Source of the DNA: Ypsolopha sequella
Taxonomy: Eukaryota; Arthropoda; Insecta; Lepidoptera; Ypsolophidae
Length of the DNA: 64,000 bases
Assembly: GCA_934047225.1 (NCBI GenBank)
Contig: OW203984.1
Span: forward strand, 7,883,201-7,947,200
Reading direction: 5' to 3'
Part shown: positions 10,055-17,865 of the stretch, piece by piece
How positions within the stretch are numbered: position 1 is the stretch's first letter
How the letters are laid out: each line of letters begins with the position of its first letter
Translations under genes and position numbers: made by a program
The notes under the pieces: generated by a model
What the model saw: only the letters and a program-made list of their open reading frames with translations
Told to the model about the DNA's origin: nothing
The model's database searches: none

Positions 10055-10197
10055 TTTAGTAGTTTTATGAGCTTAAGAAATTTTTTATTTTGTTTGGTTA
10101 ACTTTTTTTTTCTTGTTTTAGGTGATCTCCCAGGAACTGCGCTGATTGAACTGAGATTTTTTTGTGCATGTTGTGTTATTTTATTGAAATCAATCAT
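10051..10197 (-). CDS. 48-aa highly basic small protein between penton and capsid genes
   Basis: Too short for a usual ORF list but precisely framed: its ATG (10195-10197) overlaps the TGA of the penton gene as ATGA, and its own TGA (10051-10053) overlaps the ATG of the capsid gene as ATGA. The 48 residues begin MIDFNKITQHAQKN, contain GRSPKTRKKK and end LKLIKLLK. About 14 residues are Lys/Arg against one acidic residue. Size and charge recall small DNA-condensing core proteins of adenoviruses (mu/pX), but I see no sequence match, so that role is inference. Exact filling of the space, with coupled junctions on both sides, argues that it is a real gene. Confidence 0.68.
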   Translation of the reverse strand: MIDFNKITQHAQKNLSSISAVPGRSPKTRKKKLTKQNKKFLKLIKLLK

Positions 10198-10865
10198 TTT
10201 CGTTTTAAATGCAAATATAACTGTATCTCTTCGTGTCGCAGATTGATTAAATCGTTATTAGCATCTAATATTTTTATGTTTATTTCACTGACACTTTTCT
10301 GGTTCACGGGAAAGTATATTAGATTTTTAGGAATTTCAATAATTCTATAACCTGGTGGTACGTTAGGTGCAAACTCATAAATTATATGACTTGGAATTCC
10401 ATTGATAAAAGATCCGCTCACAATATCACATTCGATTCGGATGATGGTTGTTGGTAAAATGCTTATTGGAAAGCAAGATGCATGCAATATATTAGATTTT
10501 AATGTTTCATTTCTAAAACCTAATATACGACCTATAGAGTCATTGTGCTCAAAATATATGTCTTTAGTACAAAATATTTTGGTACTCAAAGTATTGTTAT
10601 TACAGATGAGTTTTAAAGTACAATCATTAATATTCTCAGTTAAATAATCACTAATATCTTCAAGTTCATACGAACCTTCAGGTATTTCTATCACCTCATT
10701 TTTGCCATAGTAAAACTTATTGTTTCTACCATCAACATTAGGTATTGAGTTAAAGGTAGAAAAATAAATAAGACCGCATTCATATTCACCATCAAGTTGT
10801 AGTTCAGGTGAATAATTTGTAATCAAAGCAGAATCGTTGCCTGTTACTGACAGTGTGAACGACAT
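10194..10865 (-). CDS. Probable penton / minor capsid protein
   Basis: 223 aa. The N-terminus FTLSVTGNDSALITNYSPEL, then GEYECGLIYFSTFNSIPN and the block EVIEIPEGSYELEDI (IPEGSY.LEDI is typical of the vertex protein of this element group), and a C-terminus INIKILDANNDLINLRHEE. The predominantly beta character fits a single jelly-roll. In Polintons the penton gene neighbours the major capsid gene; here only the 48-aa ORF lies between them. The stop TGA is shared with the next ATG. Two bases separate its start from the protease stop. The sequence is intact. Assigned by position and resemblance. Confidence 0.68.
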   Translation of the reverse strand: MSFTLSVTGNDSALITNYSPELQLDGEYECGLIYFSTFNSIPNVDGRNNKFYYGKNEVIEIPEGSYELEDISDYLTENINDCTLKLICNNNTLSTKIFCTKDIYFEHNDSIGRILGFRNETLKSNILHASCFPISILPTTIIRIECDIVSGSFINGIPSHIIYEFAPNVPPGYRIIEIPKNLIYFPVNQKSVSEINIKILDANNDLINLRHEEIQLYLHLKRK

Positions 10866-10867
10866 TA

Positions 10868-11290
10868 TTAAAATGATTTTTTTAATGACCGTAAGTCATT
10901 TAAATGCTTTTTCCAGAATTCATTCAGAAATTTTATACACAGGTGTCCACAATTAACCGTATTAAACTGCTGATATTTTTTATAGTTATAAAATATAGTA
11001 CACCTCTTTAAGTACTTAATTAATTCTAAAGGTGGTTTTAAATTCCCAAAACTATCAAAATATTCACAGTAATTTTTTATTTTTGCATAGGCTACCCAAT
11101 GGGTCCCAGCGTTTTCAGAACTATCTAAATTCATTATTGCACATTCAATTAGCTTTGATTTTCTAGGTAAACGATCTCTCATGAAAACACCCCGAAAATA
11201 TGGAACGTCATGAGTGTATTTGATAATATCAATATTAGAAAGTGCTCTTCTGGGTAGCCTTGCTATTAGTTTTTTGATGAACGCAGACAC
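10868..11290 (-). CDS. PRO: Adenain-like (Ulp1-fold) cysteine protease for capsid maturation
   Basis: 140 aa. The catalytic set is visible: His64 in AGTHWVAYAK, Asp79 in EYFDSFGN, Gln107 or 108 before QFNTVNCGHLC, and Cys114 in NCGHLC. In adenovirus and Polintons this protease cleaves capsid precursors inside the particle. It is shorter than adenain (about 200 aa) because the N- and C-terminal extensions are reduced, but the whole catalytic core is present. Its first 25 nt overlap the end of the PLA2-like gene. The next gene (penton) starts 2 nt after its stop. Confidence 0.9.
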   Translation of the reverse strand: MSAFIKKLIARLPRRALSNIDIIKYTHDVPYFRGVFMRDRLPRKSKLIECAIMNLDSSENAGTHWVAYAKIKNYCEYFDSFGNLKPPLELIKYLKRCTIFYNYKKYQQFNTVNCGHLCIKFLNEFWKKHLNDLRSLKKSF

Positions 11291-12060
11291 AGGCCTTTTC
11301 CTTTTTTGTACGGTTTAATGTACAATCCTTTACCTAAAGCCCTTGACTCCATTACTATATTGTGCCGCTCGGACTCTGCAAGACTTTTTTGAGCAGTTTT
11401 ATACTCGTTTACAGCTTTAGCAATACCCGCAGCACCACCAGCCAAAGACCCTAGTGCCGAAAGCCCCGCAAAGATTGGAATCAAAGGTAGTATTCCACCA
11501 GTTTTCGGAATAGGTATAATCCTAGGAAGATTAATTTTATTATTTTTAGAAAATATTTTTTTTGCAGCCATTTGTGCAAACTTGATAGCGTCATTATTAT
11601 TTCTCGGTTTGAATTTTTTCAGTTGATACTTTATTTTAGAAACTGCCTTCTTAAATGTTTTAATACCAGCACCTGATTTCAGCTTTACTTTCATTACCTT
11701 ATCAACTAACCAAGACGCGATCTTTTCACCTTTACCAGCATCTTTGGACTTTAATCTTCTATTTGCCATTTTCATTAATTCTTTGTCCGCCTTATGACGA
11801 TCTTTTAAATTTGTATGTTTTAAATAAGCTATATCGTGCTGCATACACCCATTGTCTAACTGATTGATTCCTATGTCACCTCTCTGTAATCTCTCTTGTA
11901 GTCGGGTCCCAGGTCCGCAATAATTATAACCAGGTATATGTAACTCAATTGGTAAACTATTAATAATATTATTGATAAGTCCTCTTCCTTTCATTACTAG
12001 TACAGTACTGAAAGTTGTATCAATAAATATCATAATAAATATCTTAACCACCAAAATCAT
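11266..12060 (-). CDS. PLA2-like, membrane-active capsid protein
   Basis: 264 aa from the first ATG. Met23 (MKGRGLINN, codon at 11992-11994) is an alternative and more natural start, since residues 1-22 are only a hydrophobic run. A phospholipase A2 core follows: calcium loop YCGPGT (47-52), catalytic HD pair (H75 D76 in CMQHDIAY) and Asp92 in KDRHKADKEL. The same type of domain lies in parvovirus VP1, where it opens endosomal membranes. After a Lys-rich middle come a Gly/Ala/Leu stretch (about 186-215, GGILPLIPIF...AGGAAGIAKAV) that looks membrane-active and a basic C-terminus GKGLYIKPYKKGKG. The likely role is membrane penetration from inside the capsid, comparable to adenovirus pVI plus a PLA2; that is inference. 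It overlaps the protease by 25 nt and starts 7 nt after the integrase stop. Confidence 0.82.
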   Translation of the reverse strand: MILVVKIFIMIFIDTTFSTVLVMKGRGLINNIINSLPIELHIPGYNYCGPGTRLQERLQRGDIGINQLDNGCMQHDIAYLKHTNLKDRHKADKELMKMANRRLKSKDAGKGEKIASWLVDKVMKVKLKSGAGIKTFKKAVSKIKYQLKKFKPRNNNDAIKFAQMAAKKIFSKNNKINLPRIIPIPKTGGILPLIPIFAGLSALGSLAGGAAGIAKAVNEYKTAQKSLAESERHNIVMESRALGKGLYIKPYKKGKGLCLRSSKN

Positions 12061-12067
12061 AATTAAA

Positions 12068-13003
12068 CTAGTTAATTTTCACGATAGCATTCTTGTCAAT
12101 CCAACTATTCTCATCGTCACTAAGACCAAGCCATTTAACGTAATATCTATTACCTCTTTTCTTAATTACTTTTTCAATCAAGTAAATGTTTGGATATTTT
12201 GTCTTTTGAAGTTCTTCTGCATAAAAACACCCTTTTATTATGACTTTATGTTGGTCTTCAATGTGATAAGTAAGTGGGTTTGTATTATTCACTTTCTTAA
12301 CTGTGAACAATTCTGTAGACCAATTTGGAGTATAACCCTTTTGAAAACTACCTTTATACTTGCTAATACGAACCACATCACCAACATTAAATTTATTTTT
12401 GTGTTTGACATATTTATCTTGTGATTCTTTTATATTTCTCGCCACGATTAACTGATTTGACATATTTACTTCACGTGGTTTATGTTTTGTTGTACGATGT
12501 GTGGTATTATTATAACTACTCATAATTTCTGTTAAAGGTTTTCCAATCCACTTGTAACTACCATTAAGACTAAAATATTTAAATAGTTTGTTTTTTAAAG
12601 TTCTGATCAATCTCTCTACTATAGATGCTTTTTTAGTCGAGTATGTAGAATAATGGTTGATTTTATTAACCTTCATTAGTTTGTGGAACACATCGTTATA
12701 AAACTCTGTACCATGATCCGTTTGTAAATTATTACATTTTAGACCATTTCTTATAATACTTTGGAATGCTAAAGCTACTTCGCTTTTTGTTTTGGTTTTC
12801 AAAGGAACTGCCCATGAATATTTAGAAAAGGCATCAATAACAATTAAAATAAATTTATATCCTTTATTATCTTTATAATAATTTTTTATGTCGATTAAAT
12901 CTCCTTGCCACAAATCACCAATCCCCTTAAGTACGACAGAACGCCGTCTAAAATTTCGTCTAGCTGATTTGTGAATCTCGTCAACAACATTGCATTTACT
13001 CAT
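12068..13003 (-). CDS. INT: Retroviral-type DDE integrase with C-terminal chromodomain
   Basis: 311 aa. The catalytic core has D35 (LWQGDLIDI), D96 (LQTDHGTEFY) and E130 (KKASIVERLIRTLK), a complete DDE triad with 33 residues between the last two. An SH3-like segment (NVGDVVRISKYKG ... FTVKKV) follows at about 205-250. Residues 272-311 form a chromodomain (YLIEKVIKKRGNRYYVKWLG ... SWI). The N-terminal zinc domain (HHCC) seems missing or minimal: there is no clear H-H-C-C set before the core. Integrases of this group insert the linear DNA; the chromodomain may direct it to particular chromatin. The start overlaps the preceding gene by 8 nt. Confidence 0.93.
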   Translation of the reverse strand: MSKCNVVDEIHKSARRNFRRRSVVLKGIGDLWQGDLIDIKNYYKDNKGYKFILIVIDAFSKYSWAVPLKTKTKSEVALAFQSIIRNGLKCNNLQTDHGTEFYNDVFHKLMKVNKINHYSTYSTKKASIVERLIRTLKNKLFKYFSLNGSYKWIGKPLTEIMSSYNNTTHRTTKHKPREVNMSNQLIVARNIKESQDKYVKHKNKFNVGDVVRISKYKGSFQKGYTPNWSTELFTVKKVNNTNPLTYHIEDQHKVIIKGCFYAEELQKTKYPNIYLIEKVIKKRGNRYYVKWLGLSDDENSWIDKNAIVKIN

Positions 13004-13355
13004 GGTTTATTTTTTTTAAAGATACTAAATGGTCTTTTAGCAAGTTACTGACTTGTACTTGGGTACATTTCTCATCTAACTGTTGCTGAAGTAGCTGTAT
13101 CTGATTTTTTATACTTTTCAGTTCAACAAAAAAGTCATACTTTTTACAAAACAATTGATTATTTTTATCGACATACTCTTTATTGACTGCTTCATCCGAT
13201 TGCAGTGGTAATTTCAAACCTATTAACCTGTTAGATTTCACATCATAATCACCAGATAAATTTTTAAATATGACTTTTTCCATTATATTCTGTTCGTAAG
13301 AGTTTGTGAATCGAAGCCGCTTATGAACATGATGTCCGAACTTATCAATGTTCAT
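12996..13355 (-). CDS. Small fibre-like coiled-coil protein
   Basis: 119 aa. The middle segment DYDVKSNRLIGLKLPLQSDE followed by AVNKEYVDKN matches a pattern common in phage tail-fibre and spike proteins (R-L-x-x-L/V...P....D-AVNK-x-YVD), where it leads into trimeric coiled coils. Here too it runs into a heptad-like stretch (IKNQIQLLQQQLDEK, about 82-100). It could therefore be a trimeric vertex fibre or an assembly protein; that is inference from the motif. It sits directly upstream of the integrase (8-nt overlap) and is intact. Confidence 0.6.
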   Translation of the reverse strand: MNIDKFGHHVHKRLRFTNSYEQNIMEKVIFKNLSGDYDVKSNRLIGLKLPLQSDEAVNKEYVDKNNQLFCKKYDFFVELKSIKNQIQLLQQQLDEKCTQVQVSNLLKDHLVSLKKINHE

Positions 13356-13419
13356 GTTGATGGTGTAATTGAGCTGATGGATATGACACTAATGAATATT
13401 ACAAAGTGTTGTGATTATA

Positions 13420-13425
13420 TTTATT
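13420..13425 (-). terminator. Polyadenylation signal overlapping the stop of the 323-aa gene
   Basis: Minus-strand AATAAA shares its first base with the TAA stop codon. This suggests the 323-aa gene ends its own transcript before the fibre/integrase block. Confidence 0.45.
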
Positions 13426-14396
13426 TAATCTATTATGTAATTTTCTTTTAATTCTTCAATAATTGATATGATTTCATTATCAAGACCAGTATTACCAGCA
13501 TCACGAGATGCAATAAGTATTTTTAGTCGTTCTACCAACTCATTTGGATCATCCCAGTATAAATAATCAACATTTCTTACAAACTTTTTTAACTTTGGTA
13601 GTCCTTTTCCTTTAGATACATTTTCCTTACAACATGACTTAAACATCGGTTTTATAATTTGTGTATACTTAACACCTCTATTGCTTTTGATAGGTTGATC
13701 TGGGTCATATCCTCGGCGATGAGCGTTGGTATTTAATAATATTGTTTTGTAATTTTCTTTATCGTCCTGAGTTACAAGACTTAAATCAAGATCTCTCTTA
13801 AACAACAACTCTGCTAGTCCTGGGGTAATAATATAAATTTGACCATCAACTGTTAATTTATCATCTGTTAAAGAAAGTGGCATTGAACCAATCATGTATT
13901 TTCCTTTTACTATGCGTACTCCGAATGGAACATCTTTGAATACTTGTGAAGACAAGGACCAAGAGCTAATTTCGGTTTCGTTAGGGCTCACAGTTGAATT
14001 ATTAGATTCAAAAAATTGTTCACTATTACTATTTTCTGTACTTTCATCAGTATAAGATTCACTTGAACTTAATTTATTTTTTTCAGAAATTTTATCGCTA
14101 GACAAAGAACTTGTTTCAGATATTTTTCTTTTCTTTACAGAACCTTGTGTATTTGCTAAATAATCTGAAGGGTTATCTTTCTCTTCTTTAAACTTTTCCT
14201 CCAATGATTCTTCATTTTTACCATTCGTTTTATTTCTTTTACTAGCTATAAGATTTAATGGATCTGTTATTGGTTTAAAAACGGATTCTAAAGCTATTTC
14301 ACTATCCATTTTGATATTTTTCATGGTTTTTATCTTTTTCTTGACAGCTTCAACAGATCTGATTATCTGTTGTTTAATTGATTTCTCTGTATTCAT
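13425..14396 (-). CDS. 323-aa conserved protein (DUF8207-like), function unknown
   Basis: Three parts: a Lys-rich amphipathic N-terminus (1-60), a Ser/Glu/Asn-rich disordered linker (about 80-145), and a folded C-terminal domain (about 150-323). The folded domain has VPFGVRIVKGKYMIGSMPL, QIYIITPGLAELLFKRD, TNAHRRGYDPDQPI, YLYWDDPNELVERLKIL and GNTGLDNEIISIIEELKE. The YWDDPNELV.RL and AGNTG..NEI.SIIEEL signatures are those of a family frequent in insect Polinton-like elements; I recall it as DUF8207, a name I could not check. No enzyme motif is seen. A structural, assembly or DNA-binding role is possible. It sits between the ATPase and the fibre-like gene. Confidence 0.78.
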   Translation of the reverse strand: MNTEKSIKQQIIRSVEAVKKKIKTMKNIKMDSEIALESVFKPITDPLNLIASKRNKTNGKNEESLEEKFKEEKDNPSDYLANTQGSVKKRKISETSSLSSDKISEKNKLSSSESYTDESTENSNSEQFFESNNSTVSPNETEISSWSLSSQVFKDVPFGVRIVKGKYMIGSMPLSLTDDKLTVDGQIYIITPGLAELLFKRDLDLSLVTQDDKENYKTILLNTNAHRRGYDPDQPIKSNRGVKYTQIIKPMFKSCCKENVSKGKGLPKLKKFVRNVDYLYWDDPNELVERLKILIASRDAGNTGLDNEIISIIEELKENYIID

Positions 14397-14454
14397 TTTT
14401 GCAAACTAACAAGCGTGCTTGTTGATAGCACAGTTAATAATGAGAAATAGTCAA

Positions 14455-14473
14455 AAATATTTATAAATATATT
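14455..14473 (-). promoter_or_regulatory. Candidate TATA box for the 323-aa gene
   Basis: A near-palindromic AAATATTTATAAATATATT lies 60-75 nt upstream of the ATG at 14396, in the short gap after the ATPase stop. TATA-like elements before individual genes are expected if the minus block is not one transcript. AT-richness makes chance matches likely. Confidence 0.25.
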
Positions 14474-14476
14474 TCA

Positions 14477-15163
14477 TTAGTCTAAAAGAATAAATGTGTC
14501 AAACTTCATCCTATAACAACCATTGTTTTTTTGACAATCCTTGTTTATAACTAAATAGCTATAAGAATCTTTCCAAGCATGTGAACACATTTCCCTAAAT
14601 TGGTTCCAACTCATATCAGTGTTCACATGCTCATCATAGACATGACGTAAATTGATATCGTCCTGTTTGAATAGCACAATCAAATTTGCATTATCTCGAA
14701 TAAGTTGCTTTGGTATCTTGCTATATGTTTGGTTGAGGTAGAAACTGTCAATATTTTTATGTCTTCCCATCGCAAAGTAATCACGTATATTATTTTGATT
14801 CTCACAGGCAACATCATCAAAAATTATAACTGAATTTGATGCAGCATCTTTTGGGCCGATAACTTCTTCATTATCATGAAATTTAGAGTAAGAAATTCCT
14901 GGGACCATTTTCAAGACTTTTTCTAAAAAAATATATTTCGGTTGATATAAAGTTTTCGAATAAACGTAAACATTATGAAAACGCAATCCATTTTCATGTA
15001 AAAGAAGACCTATCATCATATTCGTTTTCCCACAGTTGGATGGACCACAAACAATACATCTAATTGTATTAGGTAAAAGGTTTCCATGACGGAGTAATAT
15101 TTTTCCTGACTCCTGACAGAGTTTTTCCAAGTGCAGCGACTGTTGTTGTTTTACAAACCTCAT
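14477..15163 (-). CDS. ATP: A32-like DNA packaging ATPase
   Basis: 228 aa. Walker A GPSNCGKTN (40-48), Walker B SVIIFDDVA (111-119) and a conserved polar residue in YLNQTYSKIP (Q144). This is the FtsK/HerA-type ATPase that pumps the genome into capsids in Polintons and nucleocytoplasmic large DNA viruses. The length and spacing are normal for the Polinton group, and the C-terminus with HAWKDSYSYLVIN is complete. It is the first gene of the minus-strand series; upstream DNA (15164-15300) contains TATATAAAG at 15242-15250. No lesion seen. Confidence 0.92.
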   Translation of the reverse strand: MRFVKQQQSLHLEKLCQESGKILLRHGNLLPNTIRCIVCGPSNCGKTNMMIGLLLHENGLRFHNVYVYSKTLYQPKYIFLEKVLKMVPGISYSKFHDNEEVIGPKDAASNSVIIFDDVACENQNNIRDYFAMGRHKNIDSFYLNQTYSKIPKQLIRDNANLIVLFKQDDINLRHVYDEHVNTDMSWNQFREMCSHAWKDSYSYLVINKDCQKNNGCYRMKFDTFILLD

Positions 15164-15422
15164 TCTTAATAAGGAGTAATTAATAAGTGTAAACGTGGGG
15201 ATTATGATTTTAGAAATGCAGTAATTTCACTGTGCTCATGTTATATAAAGCACGGTGACTCTGTTACTTGTGGCTCTTCAATATTATGAAATTCAAATAA
15301 AATGTAATGGTTGCAATTTGGTGTCTTGAAGCAAGTTCGGGACCCACTCCAATTTATTGGAAAATCTACGCTATTGAAATCACCCAGGCAGAGGGCGAAC
15401 GGAGTGAGCCCCAAGCGAAGCT
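15164..15422. other. Spacer upstream of the ATPase, right flank of the element
   Basis: AT-rich leader followed by GC-richer DNA. TATATAAAG at 15242-15250 could act as a TATA element on either strand. An imperfect first copy of the adjoining fold-back unit (CCAATTTATTGGG ... GCAGAGGGCGAACGGAGTGAG) occupies about 15350-15420. The right terminus of the Polinton-like element should be near here. Confidence 0.4.
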
Positions 15423-15537
15423 AAATTATTGGGAGTTCAACCCCGCCTCTCTCATCCAGGCGGAGGGCGAAGCCCCGAGCGGAGCGGAGCGAAGCGAGGC
15501 ATGGATAAGAGAGGCGGGGTAGAACGCCCAATAATTT
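15423..15537. repeat. GC-rich fold-back near the right edge of the Polinton-like element
   Basis: Left arm AAATTATTGGGAGTTCAACC... (about 15423-15462) pairs with the right arm ending ...GAACGCCCAATAATTT (about 15497-15537), both containing CCCCGCCTCTCT or its complement. The loop is a GCGGAGC/GAAGC-rich run. It may be the inner part of an element end, or an unrelated insertion. No counterpart was found on the left side (1-3400). Confidence 0.6.
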
Positions 15538-15545
15538 ACTACTCT

Positions 15546-17280
15546 TTTAAATCGCAAAAATCTGTAAAGAAATTAAATTAGCTTCCCCTTTAATAATATC
15601 CAAAAAAAAAGAAAAGTTAACGAATTAATTCCCCAGGCACTTTAAAAAAAAATTGGTCGCATATAATACAAGTTGATTAAAGATTAATTTTGGACTTATC
15701 AATTAGCCTTCATTACTACTATATCCGTAAAATAATTAAAAGGCAGTTTATTATAAAGTTTAAGTAATGTACAAAATTATAGTTTTAATTTTCAATATTA
15801 TGTATGAAATTTGCTACAACTTTCGATATGCGAGACAAAGTACGCTTCATCAATTTCAATGTATCAATATCATCAATACATATAATAAAAGAGTAGAACC
15901 CGGTGAAGAAAATTAATTAAAATAGGAAGTTGGTGACTAAGAGACACAAATCAGCGAATTTTAGAATTCTTTTCTGTCTGTTTGTTCACGCATATCTCCG
16001 AAACTATTGAACGGATTTTCATGTCAATTTCTCAGGCGGATAGAACTTAAGTCGTATGACCACTTTAAATAAGCAACTCGATGTGTTTCGGTACAAATAT
16101 CAACGGAAACGACATTGAAATAATGTTCATTTCAGCGTGCCTTGAAAAGTGGCTGTTACGACAACCACTGCGTCTCCGGCTATCGCAAAATAGGAGAAAA
16201 TAATACTTTTCACATGGACGCCATGAACGGAAACAAATTTTGAACTTAAATTTTTTAGATCTAAAAATTTCCTATAATTTGGTGAAATAATAATTAAAAT
16301 CGCTTTAGGCGTTTGAAAGGAGTAAAAGAGTTCTTGTGTTAATCATGTGAAACTTTCGATGACTTCGATTTTTTTGTCAAAACTTACAATAGAAAAACAG
16401 TTTATGAAACTTAAAATTTATTTTTGACTCTATAATGCCTATCATATATTTTTATGAAAGTTTTTGCACCACCCGTGTGGGAGGAGTAGGCCTTCAAAGA
16501 CAGGTCCAAATTGCAGTTGGCGTAACCATTCGCCTTAATTTGAAGCAGAACCTGACACAAAGAGCAGCTTTGTTTCATTAAAATCGAAAGTCGGCAAAAA
16601 ATGTTACTTAAATACTTGTGCAATTTACCTTTCTACTGTTAGAAGTTAAACTAAAACTTCTTTTTAAAAACAGGTTATTATGCGGTTATCACCGTTCAAT
16701 CCTTGGCAATGAGGCGTGGGACATCACTGTTCGCTAACTCATTATCCAATAAAAAAATGGGATATCTTTTATTGCGGGATTCCCAAGGGACTACACTGTG
16801 GCCGCATTATCTTCTTCCAAGTCGTGGCCCACAGTTAATTGGCTTAATAAAATACGTATAACACGCAAGGGATATTATTTAAATCTTTGCTGAAACAAAA
16901 TTCTACAATTCTAACTACACAAAATATAAAATAAAATTGAGTTTTAAAACTCTGTTTTCACGATACAAATTAAAATTCAATATTTTTAAATATAATTGTA
17001 GCTTTTACTTGCAAAGCGTGACATAGTGTTTAAACAGGTCCTAGCGTGACTAGCGTTTTCCGTAAAGTTAAGTTAGTTTTTTCTAAAGTCAACTTTATCA
17101 CAAGGGGTTAAAGTTTCAAGGAAAACCTTATACGGAGAGTACCCACCAACCTGTAGTTAAACTGAAGTAATCACTAGTATGTATCGTAAATATCGCTGAT
17201 AGAATCTTTGATGGGTTTTTACTAATATTTATACAGTCATACAGCAACTATGAGGACAGTATTGGGTTTAAATATTAATA
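15546..17280. other. Non-coding AT-rich DNA
   Basis: No gene recognised. Only short ORFs without family resemblance. Around 16680-16870 the DNA is less AT-rich and could be an old transposon piece, but I see no ends. Confidence 0.4.
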
Positions 17281-17281
17281 T

Positions 17282-17465
17282 ATATATCGACACGACATGA
17301 ATCCCCGAAGGGGTGACGGAGGTGTTCCGAGTTTTGACTATAAAATGCATGTTATTATTAATGTACAAACGTGATGGGTGGAGGGACCTATCGCCGTTCT
17401 TCGGGCACAAATACACGCTTTTTAGGACATGCAGGTTTCCCTACGATGTTTTTCATACATTACTT
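17282..17465 (-). repeat. SINE copy, 3' part, reverse orientation
   Basis: Matches the complement of the body of the tRNA-derived SINE at 48773: GACATGAATCCCCGAAGGGG, GGTGTTCCGAG, CCTATCGCCGTTCTTCGGG, then AAATACACGCTTTTTAGGAC. The tRNA-like head is missing here. Confidence 0.6.
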
Positions 17466-17537
17466 TATCTACACTCATGCTATAGGTAGTATCTATTTTG
17501 TGCAATGAGTGTGGCAGCGGCGTTAGTTCCACGCGCC

Positions 17538-17832
17538 TAGGGTTACCAGTACTTGAAACTGAAAATCCGGTCACAGACAATAAAAATCCTGATTTCTGTA
17601 AAAAAGTCCGGTCTTTTCCTGAATATAAAACTCAGTAGATTATAGATTGTTTGCACTTTATACTTGTACGGCTCTCAACAAGTTTGTTTTGCGCGGCCCG
17701 CTCATGCGTGAGCGTAAGTACTCGTACCTATTAGCGCCGCGCGCGCCTATGGTTTTTTATATGGAATGACAAAAATCTGGCCGGAGTCTAAAGCCGGTCA
17801 ATACCGGATTTATCCGGTCAGATGGTAACCCT
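17538..17832. mobile_element. Short inverted-repeat element TAGGGTTACCA ... TGGTAACCCT
   Basis: Terminal sequences TAGGGTTACCAGTACTTG and GTCAGATGGTAACCCT are inverted, and inner pieces (AATCCGGTC and GACCGGATAAAT-like) also pair. The 7-bp repeat ACGCGCC flanks both sides (17531-17537 and 17833-17839), consistent with a target duplication. No coding capacity: a non-autonomous DNA transposon, family uncertain. Confidence 0.7.
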
Positions 17833-17865
17833 ACGCGCCATAAGATCCTTGTAACACTCTACACT

